A DNA stretch of 64,000 bases from contig NC_081415.1 in assembly GCF_030272615.1 (NCBI RefSeq), forward strand, positions 624,279,740-624,343,739, written 5' to 3'. The notes beneath the pieces are model-generated. The model had not been told where the DNA came from. It saw only the letters and a list, made by a program, of their open reading frames with translations, and did no database searches. The position numbers and the translations under genes are program-made. Below, one piece after another: positions 44,123-56,427 of the stretch (positions are counted from its first letter, which is position 1; each line of letters starts with the position of its first letter). Source of the stretch: Cryptomeria japonica. Lineage: Eukaryota > Streptophyta > Pinopsida > Cupressales > Cupressaceae.

Positions 44123-46690
44123 CTAGGTGATCTTGGAAAGAAAAGATCAAGTGGCTTGTCCCCCACCTATGTGCATATGATAAAGTAAATTCATGAAAAA
44201 GCATAAAAATAAAGGCACAAATACAGAAAATGATGATATGATGGCCCCCCTTAGAATGATATGCATGGAAGACATGTTATTCGAAGGAGAAGAGCAGTTG
44301 TGGCATGTCAACATAGCAAGATGTTTCCATGGAATACCACCAATGAACAAGTAGCACATAGATATCCAAAACATCAAAAGATGCAATGCAAGAGACAGGG
44401 GGATCTGATTATTTGGCATCAGAACCCATAACAGTGTCGAAAGTATGGACATCACTGCAACATGAGTGCATCATAATAGTGCCAAAGATTTCCAATCTAG
44501 AGAAAGGCACATGAATATAGAAAAAATATAAAATAAAATAAAGAAATTTGAGTCAACATGGAAGAAGGCATAAGGATGCCCCCAATGGTTTGCATTGTCC
44601 CCAAATGATGAAAATGAAAAGATACGACAAATAGAGGAAATAGATATATAGATAGAAGAATTGGAACAATGGAAAATCCCTTGTATCTGAGCACCTATGG
44701 AGTAGCTCAAGTCCTATATGGGAGAACAATAGATAAAGACAATCAACCTTCCATATCCAAGTACCTATGGGTGACTTGGGTTCCATGGGAGGGAACACAT
44801 GGATAAAGCAAGCATGGGGGAACACATGCATGTATACATGCAAGTAGATGTAGAAGAAAAAAATGATAAGCTAAGGGTCATCTCTGAGGATATCATCATC
44901 CTCAAGGAGAGTCTCGTCCTCCCAAGATAGGTCATAGGGAGAAGGCAGAATAGCTCGAACGGGAACAACAGCCAAAGTGGCCCCCGACTCCTCACCCACT
45001 GTAGGGAGAGTGAGGGATGAAGTAGCATCAAGATCGACATCTGCAAGCTCGAAGGAGGAGAGGGTCAATGATATTGTGAAGATCAAAGATAGTACCGAGA
45101 TCTCCTCCAATGAATCAAACATGCATCCCTTAGAGGAGGAAGTAGCTAACACACATGGAGAAGATGGAATAATGATAGGACTGTCAGCCACTAGAAGAGG
45201 GAAGTGATAAATTTGGGAGAAGGTGGGGCCTTATCTATCACACACATAGACATAGATGAACAAGAAAAAAAGAGAAGAAGGCAATGGTAGAGATGAGGAA
45301 CAATATACCTATGCTGGTCGGCAACTTTAGAACTACGGGACAGGGACCTTCTTGAACTTGCATTTGAATGGGATAGAAGTATCGAACCTCCTATCAATCA
45401 TCATAGGCTGAAGGATCTCAAGAAAGTTGCAATGCTAAAGGGGCACAATAATAGGTGGAAGGAGTGATGAATAAGTGAAGGCTCCAAGGAAGGAGCAATG
45501 AAGACCTGTACCTGCTTAGGGGGAAGTTCATCAAAGGTCCTTGGAGCAGCTCGAAGCAAAATCAAAATTGATGCAGAAATGATAGCCACCAAAGGAACAT
45601 GTTCCAAAATAGCAATGCTACAGGATGCACAAGTGAACTGTAAGGCAATGTCATGCACTCAAGCTTGGGCCTATCAGAAATGTTTATGTGCGCACACGTG
45701 CTGGTTCTAACAGAGGTGGGTACCACCAATCATAGTCTAAGATGAATCAAAAGCATCATGCTCCATAGGAGAAGCCTCTAGGATCGGCTCAAGGATAGGA
45801 GAAGGCCTAACTGATTTAATAGGAGGGACATCCTGACACAACCATGGGCCCCGACCCTTGCTTTGATCGAGGAGCGAGTGGAGGGATAAGAGGCACCAAC
45901 GTGGTATATGATGTGGATGCAAGTGGAGACAAAGGGACTTGAGATGAGTGCTTCCCCTTTGCATAGTGAGATGGCCTCAGGATATTGGCCATGATGGGAA
46001 GTTCTAAGGGTGGGCAGGCCCTGGACTTCAACAGTGAAGGTACCTTTCCTTTCGCTGCATTAGGTGCAGTCACAAGAATAGAGGACACCACTGGGGTTTG
46101 CATGGTCCTAGGTGGACGAGGAGGTCTTGGTGCAGGAGCAAGTTTAGCCTTAACCCCTTGTAATGGAGGGACATTTGGCACAACCCATTCAAAGACCGAG
46201 ATCTCAAGTGCAGAAGTTGATTCATGAGGCAACAATAGTACGACAGGCTACGCGGATGTAGAAACTAACTCCCTCATCTTGTATTTATAATATACATGGT
46301 ATAAAAGGTCACCACGTGGAAGCATTGGCCCAATTAGGGTAGGCCAAAATTTATCCAAAGAGAAGTCCCCACGGGCAATCAAACTTTAAGCACTTGTGAA
46401 CCACAGAAGGAACTGCATCCACGACGACCAACCATGGGATCTCGAGTCTAACTCAGAAGAGATCAGACTCAAGGATGATAGTAAAAACCAAGGACACCAC
46501 CTTGGGACCTACCATGACCGTCAAGGTGATGCTGCCCAATGGGCTGATAGAGAATCTATGGTGGGTCTGCAAGGTAGTGTGGTACATGTCATAGACTAGC
46601 CTATGTCATCCATTCACGAAGACTGTTTCCTCTGTGGTGACATCGACTCTACTAGAGGGGCAACCATCACACTAATGCCAGTTTGACCAT

Positions 46691-47107
46691 TCAATCGAGT
46701 AGGCATATGGAGAGGAGTAGGCTCTCCACAATATGGGGCATTGAGCGGTGTGAATAAGATAAGAATGTCAGACATCTTCCCCTTCTAAGAAGGGGGGGGA
46801 TGATAGGGGTGATGATCACCATATTGACATATGGAATACCATCCAAGGCTAGATTACATGTACAAATCACATTTGTCGAGTGCGGAGGAAATGGGTTGGT
46901 ATAGATCTGCAAGTCATTATTGGTTTTATCCACAAACTTGTTCGACTTGTGTTTCCTTGTGTCAACTTTGATAGCCCTACTATCGATGTGGTCTTGGACA
47001 ATGTGTCTAAGATGATAACATCTCTCAGTTTTGTGAGAAGGCACACGATGGTAATGATAATACTTCATCCCATCGAACCAACGGGGGTAAGGTTGGCTAT
47101 CTGACAT
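46691..47107 (-). pseudogene. Gypsy gag, zinc-finger-like part (family B)
   Basis: A 138-codon minus frame contains KYYHYHRVPSHKTERCYHLR followed by IVQDHID. This resembles the 'C-x-YH-x-x-x-GH-x-T-E-x-C-x-x-L-K-x-x-I-x-x-L-I' segment of plant gypsy gag proteins, with the first Cys changed to Tyr. It follows the gag core at 47330-47621 on the same strand. The frame ends soon after in unrelated sequence. Confidence 0.5.
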
Positions 47108-47329
47108 AGGTTTAGGCTCAGGTATGGCGATTAGGTTGTCTCACAATAACCACTACATGATACTCAAATAAGAGTCATTCAATTTTGTGAAGACTCAATT
47201 TTGCAAAGATTGAGAGGCATCTATCGGAGGAGTATCCCCTATATTAGCCATGACTTTATTTCTCTGAGACCCATCTAAGGACGTACCAAGAAAGGACCCA
47301 TCATGAGGGTTCGAAGAAGAGTCTCTAAA

Positions 47330-47621
47330 CTACATCATGGTGTGTTGATAATTGGTCAAGGTAGAGCACATGCTGGCAAAGTTATAATAATGATTCAGGG
47401 AAAACTTCTCCCTCAACGTCGGTTGCAGGTTGCCTATGAACATACGTCGTAAGTCATTATCCAATAGGGTGAAGGGGATCTTAGTTGAGATTGCCTGATA
47501 TCGTGAGATAAACTTTGTCACCTTCTGATTTGGTTTCTACTTACAATGAACAAGGTCAGATATAGTGACCTTGCTGCCTATGTTAATTTGAAACCTCTTG
47601 AGAAAGAGATCCATCAGTTGA
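47330..47621 (-). pseudogene. Gypsy gag core, C-terminal half (family B)
   Basis: Minus-strand reading from the chromovirus insertion gives QLMDLFLKRFQINIG, then KFISRYQAISTKIPF, LRRMFIGNLQPTLREKF and ASMCSTLTNYQ. It is the direct continuation of the gag N-half at 61913-62114 (…SFDQL), interrupted by the 14.3 kb insertion. Confidence 0.7.
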
Positions 47622-48410
47622 TGGTGCAGTCACCAGTTAGGAGAGAACTCAAAGAGATCTATCTAGGCCAGTCAGCAAAAGTAAACATAATGGAAACACA
47701 AGGATATGATGGAGGCAATGCAAAACTGAATGAATTATATCATGCAAACTATTTACAATCAACCGGTAGCAATCGGGTTAGAAAAACCATCTCATTGGCC
47801 TGCTAAAACATGCTTAATTATAGAATAGTTCAAACCCGAGACCTCAAATCTTAAGATCTATCTTCTATGTTCTATCTATTAGCTTATCTCTACTTCTGTT
47901 CATTCTAATGCTCAATTACAATGATTTATATGATCCAAAGGGATCTGGTCAGCCCAAAAAGGATCAAATGACAAAAAACAAGACCTAACATGTAAAAACA
48001 ACAAGGTCAGCCTCTGCCAAAGAAATTCCTTTGGAAAATCCAAAGGATGAAGTTTAGATCAAAGGGAAAGGTTGGCCACACTCCAAGGGACATTAGAATC
48101 AATGCTTAGAGCTCCACAAGCTACAGAAGGGATCCAGTAGATCGTTGTAGATTACAACTAGACAACTGGTACCAACAAATTCTCAAAAACCGGTAGCGAT
48201 ATCTTGCTGGAAAATGATCCAAATGCTCCACGGTCTGGGAATAAGGTAGTTGATCAAGTCCTCAAGAAAAATCCAACTCCATGAGATCCAGTGAGCCAAT
48301 GTCAGAAAATGAAGAATGGAATACGGAAACTACAAAATAGAATGCAAAACAAAAAGGAAATATTTTTGGTTGATGCAAGATTTCCATAAACCGGGGATTC
48401 TCCTACATCA
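47622..48410 (-). mobile_element. Chromovirus 3' LTR
   Basis: 789 bp. On the minus strand it runs from TGATGTAGGAG to …CTGCACCA. It matches 61123-61912 over its whole length. Confidence 0.85.
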
Positions 48411-48429
48411 GACATCCAGGGTTGCTGAA

Positions 48430-48640
48430 AAAGTGAGTCTCTCACTTTGCTGGGGTCAAAGGAAAACCAAGGCAGTCTACCTCTTCCTCAGAAATCCAAG
48501 ATTAATCTTCAGCTGGTCTATCCTTCCACTTCACAAGATATTCCTTATATTGACTACTCCGGGTACTATGCCCAATCCTACTATCCAAAATGTCTTCAAT
48601 TTAATCTGATTCCTTCTGGGGCAACTCTTTCTCCAAGTCT
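48430..48640 (-). pseudogene. Chromodomain at end of chromovirus pol
   Basis: Minus-strand translation gives IEDILDSRIGH, then QYKEYLVKWKDRPAED, a stop, SWISEEEVDCL. Aromatic and charged positions fit the chromodomain found at the C-terminus of plant chromovirus integrases, thought to direct integration to heterochromatin. Stops occur at the codon before IEDIL and after PAED. Confidence 0.7.
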
Positions 48641-48659
48641 ACAATACTATCCTCACTGA

Positions 48660-49857
48660 ATTCTAGTTCTTGATATTAATGTAGATTTGCAATGTTAAAT
48701 TCAAGTGAAATAATCAGACTATCCAATAATCCCACTTCATATACATTTCCGAAATTGAACTTCCTCAAAATCTTGCAAGGTCCAAACTTCCTCATGTGCA
48801 ACTTGTTATAAGTTCCAATCAACAATCTTTATTTTCTCAAATACACCATCACTTCATCACCAACTTGAAATTACTTATGTCTCCTCTTCTCATCTACTTT
48901 CTCCTTATACTTGTTGTTCATATCATCCAAATGTTGCTTAACTTGAATATGTAAGTCCTTCATGTGATCTCCAAATTCTTCTCGTTCTGCACTTCTCTAG
49001 TCTTCACTGCTAATATCTCTTAATTCCATTATATCTCGAGGGTGTGCTCTAGTAAGAATCTCAAAAGGTGTCCTTCTAGTACTCTTGCTTACTGAATTAT
49101 TGTAGGCAAACTCTGCTTGTGCAAGAATCAAATCCCAACTTCTGGTTTTGTCTCCAACTAAACATCTTAACAAATTTCCCAAGCTCGAGTTAACTACTTC
49201 TATCTATCCATCAATCTGTTGGTGAAAAGTATAACTGAACTTCAAATCTGTCTTCATCTTCTTCCAAAGTGTTCTCCAAAAATTACCAACAAACTTAGTA
49301 TTTTTGTGTGAAACTATGCTCTTAGGTAATTCATGCAATTTCATCACTTCCTTGAAAAATAGGTCTGCTATATGTACTACATTTGTTGTTTTCTTACAAG
49401 GTATGAAATGAGTCATCTTTGAGAATCCATCAACTACCACAAATATAGAATTATTCCCTCTACTTTTTAGGCAATCCTAGTATGAAATCCATGCTTATAT
49501 CTTCCCAAGGGTCAAAGGTTTATACAATCCCACATTCTGACTACTACCCTTTTCAACTTGACAAACTCTACAACTTTGCACATATTTCCTTACATCCTTA
49601 TGAATCTAGGGCCAAAAGTAATGTTCACTCGCCACTGGTATTGTTTTATCAACACCAAAGTGTCTGGATAATCCTCCACTATGTTTATCCTTAATCAAAT
49701 TCTCACTCATACAACTCTTAGGTATGCACAAATGAACTCCTCTGAATAACATCCTATCCTAAATGAAGTAATCCAATCACTTGCTTCTGTTTACCATAAC
49801 CGGATCTCTACATGCTCTCCAAGGTTCTATAAAATCCAGGTCATCATCATACAAGGT
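48660..49857 (-). pseudogene. Chromovirus integrase
   Basis: Frames at 49440-49204 ([46 protein letters not shown]) and 49182-48997 (NLLRCLVGDK, AQAEFAYNNS) are the integrase core and its following helix. In the usual D-x-D/E layout the middle Asp position reads His (SHKNTKF). Downstream, KVDEKRRHK and QVGDEVMVYLRK precede the chromodomain. Stops separate the frames. Upstream 49441-49857 should hold the end of RNase H and the integrase zinc finger, heavily decayed. Confidence 0.75.
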
Positions 49858-49863
49858 ATTCAA

Positions 49864-50775
49864 TGTTGGTATTTTGGATATGTTGATATGGTTTTGTCAT
49901 TGATGTCAACACTTGGAGATCTTTGGTTATGTTCACCAACATGTTTAGTGACTTATGCATAGTCACGGGTATTTGGTTCACTAGCAGGATTATATTGTTC
50001 ACTGGCACTGAGGTTGATCTGTTATCATCTGGTAATTACTTGGCTATGTTGAAGACATCACTTGGACACTTTTTCTTGGTGATTTTTTAATTGGTCTAAT
50101 TGGGTTTGCATATTTTCTATTACCGGCAAATAGGTCCAGGATATGCACTAGCAAGCTTATCTATTCTAGATTAGCATGACACATTATGACGAGCCGACAT
50201 CATGCATCGCATATTGATTCATTTGTAATTGATTTTATTGTAATATCTTAGTGAGCTGACCTACACATTTTGTCTTAGTTTCATATATATATGTAAGATC
50301 TCTTTTATGACACTGTGTAGTAGTGTGAAAAAGGATTGTAATAAGGTATAAGCGAATATAAGTAGAGCTATACATGCAGACATCATTCAAGATTGAAGGA
50401 AGGTTTAAAGAAGGAAAATCGGAGCTTAACCAGTACTAAATCCAACATATGAAGATGCTATTTTGAGCAGTACATTATCATTGGATTTAACCATCCATTT
50501 GTAGTCAGTGATTCCCATTTTGTGATTGAGCAGTGAGCTATAGGAAAATGGCCATTATGCACGTGCATACTCCATATTGTATACACCTACTATCTGCAGT
50601 AGTATCATCTAATTGTAGGTAAGGTTTCCCACCATGGTTTTTCCCCTTACAGGGTTTCCACGTACAAATAACTATGTTATGTGTTGTGTATGTTATTTGT
50701 CTTTCTGTTTCATGCATTAAACTTTATCGGTACTACAATTAATTGTTAAACTATCTACCAATGGAGGACCTAACA
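49864..50775 (+). mobile_element. Copia 3 5' LTR with internal deletion
   Basis: 912 bp against 1072 bp for the 3' LTR. It lacks about 120 bp before the end, including the C-run (gattcaccccccctctcag), and has smaller gaps elsewhere. Confidence 0.88.
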
Positions 50776-50777
50776 AT

Positions 50778-50789
50778 TGGTATCAAAGC
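50778..50789 (+). other. Primer-binding site of copia 3
   Basis: TGGTATCAAAGC, one base off the initiator tRNA-Met complement. Confidence 0.85.
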
Positions 50790-50832
50790 ATGGTCCTCTT
50801 TTTGTGGAAGTTTAACAGCTTGAGGAGATCCA

Positions 50833-53800
50833 ATGTCTTCTAACTTTTTCAGGAAGGACAGTCCAAAGCTTGATGGAACCAACTATGGTATATGGAAGAT
50901 CAGAATGGAGACACATCTGAATTGCATTGGGAAAGACATATGGGAAGTTACAAAGAATGGCTATACTGTTCCTACTCAAGGTCAACCTAATCCACCAACC
51001 TTGGCTAAAGATGAAGAAAATGATTGCAAAGCAAGAGAAGCACTATTGAGTGCATTGCGGATCAGCAAATCATGTGATTATCAGATAGATCTACTGCTAA
51101 AGCTATTTGGGATAAGTTGGAAACATTGAATGAAGGTGATACCACAGTCAAAATTGCAAGGAATGCTTCTGGGTTCGGTATGAAAATCTGAAAATGGAAG
51201 AAGATGAAAGGATTTCTTCTTTTATGGAAAGAGTAAATGAAATTGCTTTGGGTATACAATGTTGTGGGGGAACCTTAAGTGAAGATGAAATTGTTTCAAA
51301 AGTTTTAAGAGCTTTGCCACCGACATATAAAATAAAAGTAACTACTATTAATAAATTCAGAACAATGCCTAATGCATCAGTATCTAGAGACACTTTGGTT
51401 GGAAAACTTTCAGCTTTTGAACTTGAGGAATTTGGTCTTATTACTACTATTAAGATAGATTTAGCTTTCAAAATATCGTCATCTTCTGTAGCATCATCAC
51501 CATCATCTGAAAAATCTGATTGGAAAGCCTTTTATGCAAGATAACTTGAAGAAATTAGAAAGGAGAATGAAGAACTGGAAGAGCTTGAAGCACTATTTGC
51601 AAGGAAAATGTCTAAAGGTCCAGTTAGAAGTAAGTATGAAGGTAAAGCTCCATTTAAATGTTTTAACTGCAATATGATTGGTCATATGGCTTCTAGGTGT
51701 CCTGGTAGACATGCAAGATTGAAATAAGAAGCTAAAAGAACATACAAGCCTAACCCTGAATATAAAAGGTACAAATTTAAGAAGAATAGAAACAAATCAT
51801 GTTACTCTGCTAATGAAGGAGTTACTGATGATTCTAATGAGGAACCGATAGACAATGGATGGGCTTTTGTTTCTATAACAAAAGATCAACCAACACCTAC
51901 TATTCAACCAATAGAGCAGGCCCTGGCAGCTAAAATTGAGGATAAGGATGAATGGATTATTGATTCCGGATGTTCACATCATATGGATGGTGATAAAAGT
52001 TAATTCTTAACCTTTCAGGAATACAATGGAGGTCTAGTAAGATTTGGAGATGAATAATCTTGTTTGATCAGAGGAAAGGGCACTATATCTTTTGATGGTA
52101 AGCATAAGACTGATAATGTTTACTTTGTTGAAGGTTTGAAGCATAATATTTTGAGTGTTGATCAATTAGTTGAAAAGGGATTTCAATTACAATTCAAGAA
52201 TGGTAAATGCAAAATCATGAATAGAACTAGTTTAGAAATTGCAGCCGATAATCAAACTAGAGGTAATATCTTTCATTTGAATAACAATGAGAAGACATGC
52301 TTGATTGTACACATTGATGAAAGTTGGTTATGGCATAAGAGACGGTGTCATGTAAATTTTGATTGCATTATGAAAATAAGTACAACTAAGCCAGCAAAAG
52401 ATTTACCTAAGATTGTTAAGCCTCACAATCTGGTATGTAAGGAATGTCAATTTGGAATACAAGTTAGAGCAACTTTTAAGAGTATACCAAAAAAATCCAA
52501 TAATGTTCTTCACTTAATTCATACTGATTTATGTGGTCTGGCAAGAACTAGAAGTTTACAAGGAGAGGTATTTTATGCTAATCATTGATGACTATTCTAG
52601 AATGTGTTGGGTTACTTTTCTCAGAGAGAAATCAGAAGCTTTTGGGAAGCTCAAACTATTCAAGGTCATGGTAGAGAATGAAACCGGTAAGAAAATCAAA
52701 TGCTTGAGATCAGGTCAAGGAGGTAAATTCACATCTAAGGAATTTAATACATTCTGTGAAGTAATGGAATTAAAAGACAGTTATCAGAACCTCAAATACC
52801 CCACCAGAATGGAGTTGTGGAAAGAAAGAACATAACTATTTTGGATGCATCTAAAAGCATGATATTAGAAGCAAATTTACCTCATGTGTATTGGAGAGAA
52901 GCAGTCAATACAACTGTTTATACATTCAACAAAGTTCACATCAAAGGAGAAACCGGTAAGACCCCTCATGAACTATGGTTTGGTAATACTCCTACTCTTA
53001 ATATTTAAGAATATTTGGAAGTAAATGTTATATTAGGAGAGATGAGTATATTGGCAAATTTGATCCTAGAAGTGATGAAGCAATATTTTTTTGTTATTCG
53101 TCTAAGAGAAAGGCATATAAATGTTTTAATAAGAAATTGTAGAAAATCATTGAAAGTGCAAATATGAAGATTGATGAATAGTTTAGAAGGTCTATAGACT
53201 CTGAATCGGCACTTGAGATAATCACAAATGAACCTACTATGAGCACACCAGTACAAAATGTTGATCCAGTCACACCGGAATCATCTGAGAATTCCACAGT
53301 GACTGAAGAACCACAACAAGTGAAAACACCCAAGTATGTTAGATTGAATCACTCTGAAAATCAGATAATTGGGAACTAGTATCAAGGAGTTATGACTAGA
53401 GTAAGATTGGAAAATGAAGAGGTATGTCTTATTTCTCAAATTGAACCAGCAACTTTTAATGAGGCATGTGAAGATAAACATTGGATCAAAGCTATGGAAG
53501 ATGAATTGGAACAAACTGAAAAGAATAACACATGGACATTAGTTCCCTGGCCTAAAGACAAAAATGTAATTGGAACTAAATGGGTATTCAGAAATAAACT
53601 TAATGAAGATGGTAAGGTAATCAGAATCAAAGCAAGATTAGTGTGTAAGGGATATTAACAGAAAGAAGGAATTGATTACAATGAAACCTTTGCACCGATA
53701 GCTAGAATTGAGGCAGTTAGATTATTCTTAGCTTTTGCAGCACATAAGAACTATAAAGTATATCAAATGGATGTTAAATGTGCATTTCTGAATGGAGATC

Positions 53801-54965
53801 TAGAAGAAGAAGTTTACATTGAACAACCTGATGGATTTTCATTGATAGATGACAAAGATATGGTTTACAGGTTAAGGAAAGCTTTATATGGACTAAAGCA
53901 AGCTCCTAGAGCTTGGTATGCTAGATTGGACAAATATCTTTTGAAGATTGGTTTTACTAAAGGTAATGCTGACAACAATCTATATTACATAGCAACTAAT
54001 GATGACATCTTGGCTATTGAAGTTTTTGTTGATGATATAACCTCTAGAGGAGAAGATGGATTGTGTAAAGATTTTTCTAATAAGATGTAGGAAGAATTTG
54101 AAATGTCTATGATTGGGGAGATAAAATTCTTTTTAGGATTGTAGATATCACAGACTCATAAAGGTATATTCACAAATCAATTAAAGTACTTGAAGGAATT
54201 ACTAAATAAATTTGGTATGGAAAACTCTAAACCGGTAAGCAGACCTATGGCTACAACTGATAAGCTATCTTTGAAGGATAAATCAACACCTGTTAATCCG
54301 GCTAGGTACAAGTTTATGATAGGAGGTTTACTATATTTAAGACAAACAAGACCTGATATTACGAATGTAGTATGTATTGTTTCAATATTTCAGAGTAATC
54401 CTAAGGAAAATCATGAATCAATAGTAAAAAGAATTTTCCAGTATCTACAAGGCACTACAAAATTTGGCTTATGGTATCCTAGAGATGAAAACTTTGATTT
54501 ATGTGCATACATAGATGCAAATTGGGTAGGAGATGTAGATGACAGAAAAAAGCACCACCGGCGGAGCACTTTTTCTTAGCAGCAGACTAATTTCATGGTT
54601 GAGCAAGAAACAAAGTTGCACATCACTATAAACAACATAATCAGAATATGTTGCAGCAACAACTAATTGTACACAGGTATTATGGATTTAGCAAATGTTG
54701 AAGGACATAAAGGTAAAATGAAAGGAACCCATAATCATTTACTATGATAATATGGGAGAAATTGATATATCAAAGAACTCAGTATTTCACTCTAAAACTA
54801 AACATGTTTCTGTCAAATTTAATTTTTTGAAACAAAATGTTGAAGCAAAAGAAGTGAAATTGGTTTATGTGAATACTGAAGAGTAGATTGTAGATATCTT
54901 TACTAAACCTTTGCCTAAGGAAACTTTTGAATATCTTAGAGAGCAGCTTGGAGTTATACCCTCAC
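50833..54965 (+). pseudogene. Copia 3 gag-pol, degenerate
   Basis: Gag opens at 50833 (KLDGTNYGIWKIRME) and shifts frame near 51125. Knuckle CFNCNMIGHMASRC lies near 51658, protease WIIDSGCSHHM near 51955. Integrase begins LIHTDLCG (52515), shifts near 52560 and 52800, and its usual R-T-D-x-G-G-E reads RSGQGGKF, losing the catalytic Asp. Reverse transcriptase (CKWVFRNK-type start, [16 protein letters not shown] near 54028) has stops at 53656, 54088 and 54142. RNase H shifts at an A-run near 54546. Sequence is closely related to the family 2 copia pol at 25741-29795. Non-functional. Confidence 0.9.
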
Positions 54966-55338
54966 TGGAAAAAACATAGACAGTTGGAGCATGGCATCAA
55001 ACTGACAGAATTAATAGAGAAATCTTTTTTCCGTCTTTGATGAGGAGAGCTACTTCTTAGGGGGAGTAGTTGGATAAATTGATAAGTTGGTATTTTGCGA
55101 TAAGTTCTTTGAACTGATTATATTTGGTTTTGTATTTCTTTGGCATTTGATGTCAAATGGGAGAGATATCTATGGAAAAGCACATTAGCTTTTGGGGAGA
55201 GATTATTCCTAGGGGGAGAGATATTATGTATTTTGATTTTTGGTTAATGATCTCTTTGGGAGATTGTTGGTTTTTGGTTTTTGGCATTTCTGCTTTGGCA
55301 TTTCGATGGTTTTTCCATCTTGTGTTGCCATCAATGCC

Positions 55339-55350
55339 AAAGGGGGAGAT
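55339..55350 (+). other. Polypurine tract, copia 3
   Basis: 'aaagggggagat' directly before the 3' LTR, identical in core to the family 2 tract. Confidence 0.85.
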
Positions 55351-56422
55351 TGTTGGTATTTTGGATATGTTGATATGGTTTGGTCATTGATTTCAACACT
55401 TGTCAACACTTGTCAACACTTGAAGAACACTTGGAGATATTTGGTTATGTTCACCGTCATGTTTGGTGACATATGCACAGTCACTGGTATCTAGTTCACC
55501 GACATGATTATATTGTTCACCAGCACTGAGGATGATCTGTTATCATTTGGATATTACTTGGTTATGTCAAAGAAATTGCTTCGACACTTTGTCTTGGTGA
55601 TTTGTTCATTGGTCTACTCGGGTTTGCATATTTGTTGTTACCGGCAAATAGGTCCAAGATATGCACCAACAAGCTTATCTATTCTAGATTAGCATGACAT
55701 GTTATGAAGATGATTCATTATTATTGTAAATTCATTGAGCCGACATCATGCATCGCATATTGATTCATTTGTAATTGATTTTATTGTAATATCTTAGTAA
55801 GCCGACCTACACATTTGGTCTTAGGTTCTGGTATATATGTAAGATCTCATCGATGAGATTGTGTAGTAGTGTAAAAAAGGATTGTAATAAGGTATATGTG
55901 AATATAAGTAGAGCTATACAAAGAGACATCATTCAAGATTGAAGGAAGGTTTGAAGAAGGCAAATCAGAGCTTAACCGGTACTGAATCCAACATATGAAG
56001 ATGCTATTTTGAGCAGTACATTATCATTGAATTTAACCATCCAATTGTAGTCAGTGTGACTCCCATTTTGTGATTGAGCAGTGAGCTCTAGGTTGTTGGC
56101 CTCTTTGCATGTGCAGACACCATATTGTATACACATACTATATGCAGTAGTATCATCTGATTGTGGGTAAGGTTTCCCACCATGGTTTTTCCCCTTACAG
56201 GGTTTCCACGTACAAATAATTATGTTATGTGTTGTGTATGTTATTTGTCTTTCTGTTTCATGCATTAAACTTTACCGGTAATGCAATTAGCTGTTAAACT
56301 ATCTACCGAAATTAAAGTTTGGTTTACCAACATTAAGCATTAAGTTTGGTTAAGTTAGTTTTGATTTGTATTTATTGGACAACTGATTCACCCCCCCTCT
56401 CAGTTGTCTCCGGGACCTAACA
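55351..56422 (+). mobile_element. Copia 3 3' LTR
   Basis: 1072 bp. It contains a short tandem run 'caacacttgt' near 55394-55420 that the 5' LTR lacks. Confidence 0.9.
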
Positions 56423-56427
56423 TTCAA

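Larger units (their letters stand above)
44123..47621 (-). mobile_element. Family B interior, middle part, no pol
   Basis: Minus-strand coding-like frames are scattered here: 45191-44871 (Ser/Leu/Asp-rich), 46235-45816 (Pro-rich, APAPRPPRPPRT), 47107-46691 and 47521-47330. The last two are gag (separate entries). No reverse transcriptase, integrase or RNase H motif was seen, so this family looks non-autonomous but with a gag-derived frame. The stretch 44123-44870 holds no supported gene. Confidence 0.55.
49864..56422 (+). mobile_element. Complete Ty1/copia element (copia 3), 6559 bp
   Basis: LTRs 49864-50775 and 55351-56422, starting TGTTGGTATTTTGGATATG and ending CCTAACA. Target duplication ttcaa at 49859-49863 and 56423-56427. 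The interior has gag to RNase H in copia order, broken by stops and at least four frameshifts. It is inserted in the pol of the chromovirus on the opposite strand. Confidence 0.95.

Noticed and set aside
45816-46235. Pro-rich 139-codon minus frame as a host gene
   Set aside because: It lies between gag and the 3' end of a family B element on the same strand. Element-internal sequence is the simpler reading.
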